Of a DNA stretch of 46,906 bases, positions 1 to 7,267 are shown piece by piece. The stretch's first letter is position 1; each line of letters starts with the position of its first letter. Origin of the DNA: Caldifarciminota bacterium (GTDB lineage: Bacteria; Hydrothermota; Tepidihabitantia; B3-TA06); NCBI GenBank assembly GCA_016934635.1, contig JAFGSK010000071.1, positions 65,294 to 112,199 of the forward strand, read 5' to 3'. The notes beneath the pieces were generated by a model. The model was given only the letters and a program-made list of their open reading frames with translations, had not been told where the DNA came from and made no database searches. The translations under genes were made by a program, and so were the position numbers.

Positions 1-685
1 AGGTCTTTGCCGGGATTACCCGCATACCCCGCAGTGTTTCTATTTCCAAGGGAAGCGAAGTCAAGACAAAGGATTTATCCCTCAGAAGGCCGTGTCGCTT
101 GAGCCAGGCAGAGGCTCTAGTCTGATCGATCTTCGGCTTGGGCATAGTCTTTTCGATTTCTTCCTCATCCACCAGCAGGCGGGTTACGAAAGCCGACCGC
201 TCGTGAAGGTTGGTCGTTCCGGATTGATGGAAAAGGATATTGAAGAAGGGATAAAGCTTATCATCGTAGTATGCCATTCTCATGCTGGCCCCTGAAAGGA
301 TGGCCAACTCGGAAAGAGGATTCAGGTCCAGATCGCAGTATACGTCGTACTTCGATTTTGATTTATCTAGATGTTCCCTGAGAGCCTTGAATGCCTTGGA
401 CCCGTAACTTGGAGTAGCTTCGACGGTAATGACTTCGTCGAACAACGTGCGTAAAGGTTCGATCAACATCTCGGCATGAGCAGGGGCAATGGCGGTTATT
501 TCGCGTGTCTTCTTGTCTTTTTTTAAGGTAGCGGCTGTGTAAAGGGAGAATAGTGTGTATGGGGAATTTTCGGCAAGCCTGAGTAGGATCCGTTTGGCCC
601 GATCGAACCCGGCGAGAAATGAAACCTGCTGATCAAGCTTTGGCTTTTTCCAGGCAAGGTAGATTGATTTTGTCAGTGCTGGCAT
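1..685 (-). CDS. Glycosyltransferase, probably GT9/heptosyltransferase-like, partial (3' end outside window)
   Basis: An open frame of 228 codons runs from the ATG at 685 off the left edge of the window without a stop. The N-terminal half reads like the first Rossmann half of a GT-B enzyme: a segment around residues 65-90 (AIAPAHAEMLIEPLRTLFDE) followed by DEVITVEAT resembles the part of ADP-heptose:LPS heptosyltransferases that places two short strands and a helix before a 'vDevi' turn. If right, it would add a sugar to LPS core or a related envelope glycan at the cytoplasmic face of the inner membrane. No sugar-nucleotide binding motif is visible because the C-terminal half is missing. The start follows directly after a promoter, leaving no room for a ribosome binding site (predicted leaderless). 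The family call is a judgement from weak similarity; that it is a real gene is much surer. Confidence 0.5.
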   Translation of the reverse strand, partial: MPALTKSIYLAWKKPKLDQQVSFLAGFDRAKRILLRLAENSPYTLFSLYTAATLKKDKKTREITAIAPAHAEMLIEPLRTLFDEVITVEATPSYGSKAFKALREHLDKSKSKYDVYCDLDLNPLSELAILSGASMRMAYYDDKLYPFFNILFHQSGTTNLHERSAFVTRLLVDEEEIEKTMPKPKIDQTRASAWLKRHGLLRDKSFVLTSLPLEIETLRGMRVIPAKT

Positions 686-718
686 ACGGTAGTGTAAAGA
701 GAATCAGGCCTCTGTCAA
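686..718 (-). promoter_or_regulatory. Sigma-70-type promoter, predicted leaderless
   Basis: On the minus strand TTGACA (718-713), a 16-bp spacer and TACACT (696-691) are followed by 5 nt and the ATG at 685. Transcription would start at or next to the A of the ATG. No Shine-Dalgarno sequence lies between. Confidence 0.7.
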
Positions 719-743
719 GCTGAGGAATAATTTATGGGAGAAA

Positions 744-766
744 GGGAGGAGATTAGTTCTCCTCCC
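744..766 (-). terminator. Hairpin, probable terminator of the 779-1027 reading frame
   Basis: Perfect 9-bp arms (GGGAGGAGA and TCTCCTCCC) flank a 5-nt loop. On the minus strand the stem is followed by TTTCTCC, a weak U-tract, and it lies 13 nt after the stop of the sorting-domain remnant. Confidence 0.55.
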
Positions 767-778
767 TGCTTGGATCTT

Positions 779-1027
779 TTACTTCAAGAGCACTACCTTG
801 GCTGTACGGATGGCGCTTTCGTCGTGCACTGCGCGTACGAAGTACACGCCCGCAGACCAGTTATTGCACTGGATCGGCGTTTCCACTGTGGCGCCGAATT
901 TTCCTTGTTCCACCTCGAGTTTGGTTACCTTACGTCCTGTTACGTCGAATATCGAGACCTCGCATTCGCCTCCGGTGGTGAATACGCTGAAACGGTTGCC
1001 CCTGAGCAGCTGGCGTGACAGAGACAT
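779..1027 (-). pseudogene. Orphan C-terminal sorting domain (T9SS-like), 5' part of gene missing
   Basis: The 82-residue frame is almost only the C-terminal module of secreted proteins of the Type IX/FlgD-like class. It contains VSIFDVTGRKVTKLEV, then WSAGVYFVRA, and ends VVLLK, which match the usual order of a beta strand with D-x-x-G-R, a strand with G-x-Y-F-V, and a basic end. No signal peptide or cargo domain precedes it, and no start codon with a ribosome binding site is evident. The frame stays open upstream into sequence that codes for a similar domain on the other strand. A hairpin terminator follows the stop. The simplest reading is the tail of a secreted protein gene cut off by rearrangement; a short real gene is less likely. 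Confidence 0.6.
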
Positions 1028-1047
1028 GCTAAACTCAGGAGGCCTGA

Positions 1048-1224
1048 GAGGAAGGCTTCCACGCCGCAGTCTTCGATGCCGCAGGAAGGAAGGTGGATGA
1101 GATTGACATTGCAGGTTCCTCTGGAGAAGCGAGATTGGGCGAAGGGTATGAGGCTGGGGTGTATTTTATCAAAGAACTATCCTGTCCCATAACCACTGTT
1201 CAAAAAGTCATCTTGATAAGGTAA
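1048..1224 (+). pseudogene. Second orphan C-terminal sorting domain, opposite strand, headless
   Basis: Reading + strand codons from 1048 gives about 58 residues ending at TAA 1222-1224. The segment AVFDAAGRKVDEIDI is followed by YEAGVYFIKEL and the end KVILIR, the same module as the remnant at 779-1027 and as the C-termini of the secreted proteins near 40 kb. A TGA at 1045-1047 closes the frame upstream and there is no start codon, so this is a fragment. The two remnants point away from each other and meet near 1028-1047. Confidence 0.65.
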
Positions 1225-1243
1225 AACCGTTCTGTATTAGCGC

Positions 1244-1271
1244 TTGACAGGGCTAAACACTCATGTAAAAT
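1244..1271 (+). promoter_or_regulatory. Sigma-70-type promoter of ispF, predicted leaderless
   Basis: TTGACA (1244-1249), 16-bp spacer and TAAAAT (1266-1271), with the ispF ATG 5 nt further on at 1277. A TTG-initiated longer reading frame would begin inside this -35 box and is therefore unlikely to be used. Confidence 0.7.
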
Positions 1272-1276
1272 GCTTC

Positions 1277-1753
1277 ATGCGCGTAGGGTTAGGTTTCGAT
1301 TCCCATAGGCTGGTTAAAGGTCGTAAACTGATCATCGGCGGCGTGGAAATTCCGTACGAGAAAGGTCTTGAGGGTCATTCGGACGCCGACGTTCTGCTTC
1401 ACGCCGTCGCAGACGCCTTGATAGGCGCTGCAGGCTTATCGAGTATCGGGGAGCTGTTTCCGGATACGGACCCGGCATACGAGGACGCCGACAGCGCAGA
1501 GCTTTTAACGAAAGTGTTTGCGCTCGTTCAGAACCAAGGGTACAGGGTCGTTAATCTCGATTGCACCGTTCTTGCTGAGGAGCCTCCCCTGGTTCCCTTT
1601 CGGGACAAGATGCGGGAACGGATTGCGGAGATTCTCGAACTCAGCGGGTCCGATATTGCAATCAAGCCGAAGAGGGGAGAGGGCATGGGTTTTGTTGGAC
1701 GCAAGGAAGGTATCGCGGCGATTGCGGTCGTGCTTTTGAACAAGGTGTTATAA
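1277..1753 (+). CDS. ispF: 2-C-methyl-D-erythritol 2,4-cyclodiphosphate synthase
   Basis: IspF closes the cyclic diphosphate ring of MEcPP from CDP-ME 2-phosphate, releasing CMP, in the cytosolic MEP route to isoprenoids. The 158-residue product has the usual length. The metal ligands D8, H10 (GFDSH) and H42 (VLLHAV) are in place, as are H34-S35 and D38 of EGHSDADV, FPDTDP at 61-66 and the C-terminal GMGFVGRKEGIA. Two positions are unusual. The family's conserved Asp of GDIG (D56 in E. coli) is Ser here (SSIG, codon AGT at 1442), and the substrate loop before the conserved Glu reads KPKRGEG rather than the common KATTTE type. The start at 1277 gives the family N-terminus MRVGLGFDSH and sits 5 nt after a -10 box. 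The gene stands alone, convergent with ricT. Confidence 0.93.
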   Translation: MRVGLGFDSHRLVKGRKLIIGGVEIPYEKGLEGHSDADVLLHAVADALIGAAGLSSIGELFPDTDPAYEDADSAELLTKVFALVQNQGYRVVNLDCTVLAEEPPLVPFRDKMRERIAEILELSGSDIAIKPKRGEGMGFVGRKEGIAAIAVVLLNKVL

Positions 1754-1802
1754 TCTCCGACAATCACGAATCCTTGAAGCTCGAGTTTTTACTGGGGCGT
1801 TC

Positions 1803-2510
1803 TCAGAGCTCTTCCTCGATTAACCCATCCTCGTCTTCTAGTATTCCTTCTGAGGCAAGTGTGTGTTCGGTCGAGATGATAGAAGGTTGACCGCTTTCAT
1901 CTTCAAATCTCAGGCAGCATAGAAGGCGTCCGCACATACCTGAGATCTTGTCCGGATTTACGTACAAATTCTGCTGACGTGCGGTACGCAGACTGATCGG
2001 TCGGATCTCAGACAGGAAGGAAAAACAGCAGAGTTGTCTCCCACACGGTCCGAGTCCACCCAGGAGCCTTGCATGATCCCGGGTACCTATTTGCTTGATA
2101 ACGACCCTGCAACCCAGTATGGTGCTAATTTCCTTATGAAGTTTGCGAAAATCCAAACGCCGTTCCGTGAGAAAATAAAATGCCACTTTCTGGCGATCCG
2201 CCCAGGCGTGTACGTTCACTACCTTCATCGGGAGCTCGTATTTCTCAATAACATCGAGGAATGTTTTCAAGGCTTCTTGCTCCCATTTCCGTACTTCTTC
2301 AAGTGCGGCTAGATCGACTTCCCCTGCCTTTCGAATGGCTATGGCCTTTGCCTGAGGATCGTCGGTGAAAGCCCTTACGCATCCAACATCCTCGCATCCC
2401 TTAAAACGTAATACAACCCAGTCTCCTGGTTTAAAGTCCAACCCTATCGCCGCAGTAGCCACAACCCTCATCAATGGATGACATTCAACAAGGTAATGCG
2501 TATCGCTCAT
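1803..2510 (-). CDS. ricT: PSP1-domain protein, RicT/YaaT family
   Basis: The 235-residue protein has the PSP1 C-terminal conserved region from about residue 75 to 170, then two cysteine clusters: GPCGRQLCC and GMCGRLLCC. In Bacillus, RicT (YaaT) works with RicA and RicF in a complex carrying iron-sulfur clusters that stimulates RNase Y-dependent mRNA maturation; whether the partners exist here cannot be told. The C-terminus is a short acidic tail (EDEDGLIEEEL). The start at 2510 (MSDTHYLVEC) is chosen because it lies one base after the stop of the upstream GWxTD gene, suggesting translational coupling. A longer frame starting at 2588 would read into that gene. The pair is co-oriented and likely co-transcribed. 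Confidence 0.87.
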   Translation of the reverse strand: MSDTHYLVECHPLMRVVATAAIGLDFKPGDWVVLRFKGCEDVGCVRAFTDDPQAKAIAIRKAGEVDLAALEEVRKWEQEALKTFLDVIEKYELPMKVVNVHAWADRQKVAFYFLTERRLDFRKLHKEISTILGCRVVIKQIGTRDHARLLGGLGPCGRQLCCFSFLSEIRPISLRTARQQNLYVNPDKISGMCGRLLCCLRFEDESGQPSIISTEHTLASEGILEDEDGLIEEEL

Positions 2511-2511
2511 A

Positions 2512-3666
2512 TTAATCCCATCCCAATGAAGAAAGGAATCCTGGTGGATATACCAGGATGTACTCACCAAACCCGTGTTTATCCTCAAAGACGAGTTCGA
2601 GATTATTCAAGTTGTAAGTCCATATTACATAAGGGAAAGTATTCATCTCAAAAGGGTGCTCTTCAACATCGTCCGGAGGACCCAGTTCCATGTAGACCTT
2701 TGCCCTGTCCGATAGGTACCCCCGGTCACCGTAACTGAAGTTCTTTTCACAGTAAGCTATCTTGGCGAAGTAGGATTCAAGTTCCTCGTTATATTCGGTC
2801 TGAGGAGTAGGGTCTTTTGATGTCCAAAAGCTGTCCCAGGCGGCTTGTCTTGCTTCAGGTTGGACTGACTTCATATCGTTACGTTCCTGTATTGTCGTGA
2901 TATACATGAGCTTATCAACCAATTCTTCGTATCGTTCAGTATCGAATTTGAAAGGGATTTGGACGTTGAACCAGGCGGTGCGTTGGTCTGTTTTTTTCCC
3001 TTTGTGGAAGGACTGTATAAAAACTTCGTGTTTACCTGTGAGGAAGTCTTCAAGGGGGACTTTCCATGTTACTTCATGAGTCGTGTCCGATAGGGATTCG
3101 GGATAAGGAAAGGTTTTAATTTTGTCTATATTAAGGAGTAGAGAATCGATATTTTGATCGTAAACTGAAACTGAGACCATCAAGGTGTCACGATTGTCGA
3201 ACGGACGTTTCAAAAGAATCTTTCCTGCGCTATTTTTTAACCGGATGCTTCCCAAAGTTCGGTGAAACAACTCCATCTCGAATTCTCGTTTCATCTGACG
3301 GGTAGCACCCAGGACACTGACGGTTAGATTTCCGTTGTAGCGACCTTTGGGAAGTACAACCTCCAAGGTTTCTTCCACGGATGCAGTTTGAGATATTGCC
3401 AGGCTCGGATCTTTTATACTCAATTCACCAAAGGATTCATCGCCGTATATATTCATTTTTTTGTCGACCAGCTGAAGGATGATGTGGTAAGAGGTTTGAT
3501 AGAGCGAATCCTTGATCTTAAAAGGCAGGCTTGCGTAAGGGATGGAAACGTAAGCCGTTACAAAGAAGTCACCGTTTTCCCGCTCGCCTTGCGCCAGGAT
3601 ATGACTGAAGCTGTACTCCGGCTGTCCTGTTTGAGAGAATAGCATAAAAAGAAAAAGTAAACGCAT
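2512..3666 (-). CDS. Secreted GWxTD-domain protein
   Basis: The 384-residue protein starts with a short hydrophobic signal peptide (MRLLFLFMLFSQTGQP). The middle is beta-rich, without recognisable repeats. From about residue 300 it carries the GWxTD module: GDRGYLSDRAKVYMELGPPD in place of the canonical GWxTDRG-Y--YGPPD, then an aromatic stretch ending FGEYILVYPP. Function is unknown; such proteins are frequent in Acidobacteriota, the Fibrobacterota-Chlorobiota-Bacteroidota superphylum and relatives, and are thought to be envelope proteins. The canonical Gly-Trp of the name motif is not preserved, so this is a divergent member. Only one base separates it from ricT downstream. The start follows a -10 box by 5 nt, predicting a leaderless mRNA. 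Confidence 0.75.
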   Translation of the reverse strand: MRLLFLFMLFSQTGQPEYSFSHILAQGERENGDFFVTAYVSIPYASLPFKIKDSLYQTSYHIILQLVDKKMNIYGDESFGELSIKDPSLAISQTASVEETLEVVLPKGRYNGNLTVSVLGATRQMKREFEMELFHRTLGSIRLKNSAGKILLKRPFDNRDTLMVSVSVYDQNIDSLLLNIDKIKTFPYPESLSDTTHEVTWKVPLEDFLTGKHEVFIQSFHKGKKTDQRTAWFNVQIPFKFDTERYEELVDKLMYITTIQERNDMKSVQPEARQAAWDSFWTSKDPTPQTEYNEELESYFAKIAYCEKNFSYGDRGYLSDRAKVYMELGPPDDVEEHPFEMNTFPYVIWTYNLNNLELVFEDKHGFGEYILVYPPGFLSSLGWD

Positions 3667-3671
3667 TACCT

Positions 3672-3702
3672 ATAATATTAACTGGACTTAGTGCAATGTC
3701 AA
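3672..3702 (-). promoter_or_regulatory. Putative promoter of the GWxTD gene, leaderless
   Basis: Minus-strand TTGACA (3702-3697) and TATTAT (3677-3672), then 5 nt and ATG at 3666. The spacer is 19 bp, longer than at other promoters here, so the true -10 might instead be the overlapping AATATT with a 17-bp spacer. Confidence 0.5.
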
Positions 3703-4223
3703 GGCAAAGATTCAAATCGATGTAAACAAATGCTCTTGATAAGATACTGAATTTGATTAGCTGAATCTGAAGCGCGATTGGAATCAAAGACAAAAACCAA
3801 CAGCCAAGTGTCTTCAGGATTATGACCTTGCCAACCGCTCTTATAACGTGAAGCTTTGATTTCTATCCCTTGATTTGAATGTTGAATAGCATCATTGGGG
3901 AATTTCCCAGCAGGTATTAAATCCGGATTCCGTTATGATACTTGTTTTTTAACAATAGTTTTGCTATGCCTTGGAATATTCGAACTCAGGAATTCTCCGA
4001 CAATACTACTGAAGTTTGCTGGCATTAGCATTGATTCAAGTCTTGGTATATCCTTGGTGTGAAGTTGATTATTTATGAATCCGAGGAAGTCAAAAAATTC
4101 CTCCATGGAATGCCGAATATCGACAACTTTACAGCCCTAAGGGATTTTCGCTTTAGTGTTGAATCCATTAATATTCAAGGATTCAGGTGTACATGCAAGA
4201 AATTCCAGATTACTTGCCATCTT
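3703..4223. other. AT-rich gap without recognisable gene
   Basis: About 520 bp between the GWxTD promoter and the 3' end of the symporter. The only open frame (GTG at 4059, 62 codons) has no ribosome binding site, no recognisable domain and runs into the symporter's 3' end on the other strand. No clear hairpin, tRNA or repeat was found. Confidence 0.5.
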
Positions 4224-5774
4224 TCAGCTTCCGAAGGCCTTTTTTAATCGCGCGGGTTCAGGCCTTTTGGTGAAGATAGATACCAAAACTATGACCAGTA
4301 ACGCGACTATCATCCCGGGAATGAACCCGTGGATCGAGAACGGTTTTTCAGGTGCCGCCTTGAACAACGCAAGGAACTTCCAGAGAAGTTCGGTGGGATC
4401 GAGGTTGACCTTACGCAGTATCTCCCAAAGCAATGCAAGGGTTCCGCCTGAAACCATCGATGCGAAAACGCCTGCTCTGGACGCTCGTTTCCAGTAAACA
4501 CCGAAGAGTATGGGCCACAGATTGGTGGATGCTATCACTGCCCAGGCAAAGGTCGTTATTACGAGGATCAGATCAGGCGGCCTGAGAGCGATGAGAAGGG
4601 ACAAAAGACCTGCGCCAAGGCTTACGATTCTACCCCATATCACGACCTTCTTCTCGGACATCTCGACCTTTATTGATTTCTGGACCACGTCCCGGACAAC
4701 CGCCGACGAGATAATGATCAGGATGGCGGCAAAAGTGCTCATCCCGGCGGCTATTACGCCTGCAAGGAGAAGGCCTCCAGCCCAGGAAGGCAAGACTTCC
4801 TTCACGAGATGGGGTATGGCCCTGTCAGCTATGAGATTTGCAGGGACGTTGGGGTAAAGCTTAATCAGCTCCGCCTCGGGGTAAAGCGCGCGCGCGATTG
4901 CGCCGTTAAGATAGGGGAGAAGGGCTATTGTCCCGCCTAAGGTGGCGAGCACGGTGCCTATGCGCAGGAGCTTTGCCTTCTTTATAGAGTAGAACCTTAT
5001 GATGAGCTGGGGCATTCCCCAGACCCCGAAACTCAGGATAAGGGACATGCTTATGAGGCCTGCCCATCCCCACTCGCCGGGCGTATCCACGAGCCCCATG
5101 CTTACCTTTGAAAGCGATGCAGTCAGGTTGGATAACCCGCCTATTGCAATAAGCGCAAAGATAGTCAGGAATATCAAGCCGAATATCATGACCCAGGCCT
5201 GCACGAAGCTGGTCCACACGACTGCAAGATAGCCTCCGACAGCAACGTAAAGAAGGATTATTGCGCCCGAAACCAGAACCGCGACCCAGTAAGGCCATCC
5301 AAGGAGAACCTCGAGCGCATTGCCCATGCCCTTGAGCACGCTTACGTTATAGATAATGAGAAAGATGATGATGACCGCTGCTGAGAAGAGCCTTGAGGCA
5401 GGGGAGCCGAAGCGTTCGGCAAAGAAGCCCGGAACGGTGATCGAGCCCAGGCGCTGGGTCATGCGGCGAACGGGTCTGCCGAGGATTGCCCATGCCATGA
5501 AACATCCCACGAGTACGTTGATTGCTCCTATCCAGATCGATGATAAACCGAACTTGTAACCGAAACCGCCGCCTCCGATAATGAGGACCGAGGAGAAGTA
5601 GGCGGCAACGAACGAGAACGCGGTAGCCCAGGCGCCGATGCTGCGGCCGCCGAGGAAGTAGTCTGACCCTTTCTTGGATTTACGACCTACGAGTACGCCT
5701 ACGAGGATGATCCCGATTATGTAGAGGATGAGGATGCCGAGGTACACGTTGGAATCTGAAAACAGCTTAGTCAT
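4224..5774 (-). CDS. Sodium:solute symporter family protein
   Basis: The 516-residue protein has about 13 hydrophobic helices and the layout of the sodium/solute symporter family (SSS; PutP/PanF relatives). Seen are GRKSKKGSDYFLGGRSIGAW after helix 1, an R-x-G-S-I-T-V-P-G-F-F-A-E-R-F segment near residues 105-120 (the family's ERF/ERYG-like signature) and LLAGVIAAGMSTFAAILIIIS around residue 335, matching the helix that carries sodium ligands. It would import an organic solute (amino acid, carboxylate or vitamin) with sodium at the inner membrane; the substrate cannot be read from sequence. Its start codon overlaps the end of a small membrane peptide gene, a common arrangement for symporters with an accessory subunit. 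The cytoplasmic C-terminus is basic and short. Confidence 0.87.
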   Translation of the reverse strand: MTKLFSDSNVYLGILILYIIGIILVGVLVGRKSKKGSDYFLGGRSIGAWATAFSFVAAYFSSVLIIGGGGFGYKFGLSSIWIGAINVLVGCFMAWAILGRPVRRMTQRLGSITVPGFFAERFGSPASRLFSAAVIIIFLIIYNVSVLKGMGNALEVLLGWPYWVAVLVSGAIILLYVAVGGYLAVVWTSFVQAWVMIFGLIFLTIFALIAIGGLSNLTASLSKVSMGLVDTPGEWGWAGLISMSLILSFGVWGMPQLIIRFYSIKKAKLLRIGTVLATLGGTIALLPYLNGAIARALYPEAELIKLYPNVPANLIADRAIPHLVKEVLPSWAGGLLLAGVIAAGMSTFAAILIIISSAVVRDVVQKSIKVEMSEKKVVIWGRIVSLGAGLLSLLIALRPPDLILVITTFAWAVIASTNLWPILFGVYWKRASRAGVFASMVSGGTLALLWEILRKVNLDPTELLWKFLALFKAAPEKPFSIHGFIPGMIVALLVIVLVSIFTKRPEPARLKKAFGS

Positions 5775-5916
5775 CTTCGTCTTCCTTTTTTGAGCGGGTG
5801 TTACGGGTGTTACGGGTGTTACGGGTGAATATGGCCCACAGAACGGCGGCGACTACCGATAGTCCTGTTACAATGAATGCCGCAAAGGTCAACCAGGTAA
5901 ATCCGAACGGTGCCAT
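5767..5916 (-). CDS. Small symporter-accessory membrane protein (49 aa)
   Basis: The frame begins at ATG 5916 after a good ribosome binding site (AAAGGAGG) and ends at TAA 5769-5767, overlapping the symporter start by 8 nt. The product has one membrane helix (WLTFAAFIVTGLSVVAAVLW), then a basic repeat T-R-N-T-R-N-T-R-N-T-R and an acidic end KKEDEDD. Tiny one-helix proteins encoded directly before SSS transporters are known as symporter small accessory proteins and are thought to help assembly or stability; that role is inferred from position. The TRN repeat is encoded by a 9-bp tandem repeat and is not a family feature known to me. The gene is short enough to be missed by automatic calling. 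Confidence 0.75.
   Translation of the reverse strand: MAPFGFTWLTFAAFIVTGLSVVAAVLWAIFTRNTRNTRNTRSKKEDEDD
5796..5827. repeat. 9-bp tandem repeat (GGGTGTTAC x3 plus partial), inside coding sequence
   Basis: Three exact units and a partial fourth. On the minus strand they encode the TRN repeat of the small accessory protein. Because the unit is 9 bp, copy-number changes would keep the reading frame. A 30-bp stretch (5798-5827) recurs at 13833-13862, in the same + strand orientation. Confidence 0.9.
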
Positions 5917-5947
5917 CTAACGCCTCCTTTGTTTCGTTCAGCGTGAA

Positions 5948-5975
5948 ACTATACGGGGAAAAGGGGATTAGTCAA
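5948..5975 (-). promoter_or_regulatory. Sigma-70-type promoter of the symporter operon
   Basis: Minus-strand TTGACT (5975-5970), 16-bp spacer, TATAGT (5953-5948). It would give a leader of about 25 nt that includes the AAAGGAGG site before the small accessory gene. Confidence 0.65.
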
Positions 5976-5983
5976 GGGGGATT

Positions 5984-6125
5984 GAAACACAGAGTGCACG
6001 GAGAGCACAGAGGAAGAACGTAGGGGCTGACGTTGATGCCTTTCAGCATCCGCTTCGCGTCAGGTCAGCCCGCCTGAAATTAGAGATGGACCGACAAATA
6101 TCGAACAGATTAGAATCTGTTTCGT
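5984..6125. repeat. Intergenic repeat-like region: CACAGAG element and two hairpins
   Basis: The gap begins with a CACAGAG-type repeat (about 5984-6014) also seen near 7150, 9757 and 13682. It continues with a long interrupted stem whose outer arms are GGGCTGAC and GTCAGCCC (about 6027-6073) and inner arms GATGC and GCATC. A third piece, AACAGATT-AG-AATCTGTT (about 6104-6121), could end Nudix transcription from the right, although no U-run follows. No gene is visible. Confidence 0.5.
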
Positions 6126-6170
6126 ATGGAAAGGCCGTTTGATTATTGAGGCACACTTAGTGGCTAGTTT

Positions 6171-7139
6171 CTACGAGGCTTGGACTATTTCCCGGAGTTT
6201 TTCTATTAACTTACCCAACTCCCCGGTTGATGTAACAATGGATTTTCTTCCCGACCGAGTTAATGTATATGCAGGGAAACCCAAGTTGCTAGAAGTAATT
6301 GCTTGAGGAGAGCCTTCCCTCTCAGTTAATGTTATATAGGCGCAGTATATCCTGTCATTGAGATCATGTATTTTTCGGAAATTACGCTTGAGGGGTTCTA
6401 TTGTCCTTTTGCCGAACGAGCCCCAGTTCTTAATTTCTAACACGGCTAGAATATCCTGAGGTCGATAAAGAAGTCCGTATTTAGGTTTCACACCTCTTCG
6501 AGGAATTATCAAGTCGATTTCTATATCAAGACCTTCGATGAATACGTCCCGCGGCGAAGTTTTGATGCCTTGTTTTTCCAATTCGCTTTTGATATACTCG
6601 ACAGTCAAAGCTCCGGAATACTTTCCGCACTTTCTTCCAGCGAATTTTTTATTGAAGTCGTCCTTGGCATCTTCAATCAGCTTGTGAATTTCAATCTCCC
6701 TCATGATTCCTTTTATGTTAGCGAAAGAACTTAAGTTTTCTTTATTCACTAGGCAATCCTCAATTATCTTCCTATGGTCAAAACAAATCTCCTCAGGAAG
6801 CCCATCCAGCTTAAACACCTTCGCAACTTTTGCATCGCTGCCGCCCTTTAATTCACCCTCGCCGTCTGCGGTAAAAACCATGGATACCGTGTGCATTCTT
6901 GGGTCACGATCGGGGTCCGAGTATACGTGAAACTGCTTTAAGTTTGCGAGCGTAAGTCCAGTCTCCTCAAACATTTCGCGCCGCACGGCGTCCTCAACGG
7001 TCTCGCCAACGTCGACGAAACCTCCTGGCAAGGCCCAGCCTTTGGGCGGGTAGCGGCGCTCAACCAGAACTATGCCTTCTTTATACCGGATGATGCAGTC
7101 AATGGTCAAATACGGTGTCTTGGGCGGCTGCCAGGTCAT
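6171..7139 (-). CDS. Nudix hydrolase fused to a PD-(D/E)XK nuclease-like domain
   Basis: Residues 1-130 form a Nudix hydrolase: the box is at 40-62 with G40, E46, R54, E55, E58, E59 and G61 all present, preceded by GWALPGG. Such domains hydrolyse nucleoside diphosphates linked to another group and need Mg2+. Residues about 170-322 are a second domain with an acidic helix near E183, EIDLIIPRRG (D209) and, after a loop, LAVLEIKN (E235, K237). The D...E-x-K spacing is that of the PD-(D/E)XK nuclease superfamily. Stand-alone Nudix proteins are near 150 residues, so this one is twice normal size. The ATG at 7139 gives a clean Nudix N-terminus, but I see no ribosome binding site or promoter. Nuclease activity is inference; the domain could be non-catalytic. 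Confidence 0.82.
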   Translation of the reverse strand: MTWQPPKTPYLTIDCIIRYKEGIVLVERRYPPKGWALPGGFVDVGETVEDAVRREMFEETGLTLANLKQFHVYSDPDRDPRMHTVSMVFTADGEGELKGGSDAKVAKVFKLDGLPEEICFDHRKIIEDCLVNKENLSSFANIKGIMREIEIHKLIEDAKDDFNKKFAGRKCGKYSGALTVEYIKSELEKQGIKTSPRDVFIEGLDIEIDLIIPRRGVKPKYGLLYRPQDILAVLEIKNWGSFGKRTIEPLKRNFRKIHDLNDRIYCAYITLTEREGSPQAITSSNLGFPAYTLTRSGRKSIVTSTGELGKLIEKLREIVQAS

Positions 7140-7148
7140 GTTGTTTTA

Positions 7149-7267
7149 ACCACAGAGTACACAGAGCGCACAGAGATTATGGATAAAATCCTTTGCATAA
7201 TTCTCCCAGTGTTTCAATCTCGTAATCTTCCAATCTTCAAATCTTTTAATCTTCCAATCTTCTAATC
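7149..7267. repeat. CACAGAG element and degenerate AATCTTC tandem repeat
   Basis: From 7149 to about 7175 CACAGAG-like units recur every 9-10 bp. From 7213 to 7267 the sequence AATCTTC/AATCTTT repeats six to seven times at 7-9 bp steps. It lies between the polA stop and the Nudix start; no gene, and no clear terminator for polA. Confidence 0.65.

Noticed and set aside
1285..1315. tRNA T-loop-like sequence GGTTTCGATTCCC
   Set aside because: It codes for the conserved GFDSH of IspF and has no acceptor or anticodon arms around it.
4059..4247. 62-codon GTG frame in the gap before the symporter
   Set aside because: No ribosome binding site or family resemblance, and it runs antisense into the symporter's 3' end.
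5796..5827. CRISPR-like direct repeats
   Set aside because: Units are 9 bp and contiguous without spacers; the same holds at 13833, and the AATCTTC run at 7213-7267 is a degenerate microsatellite.
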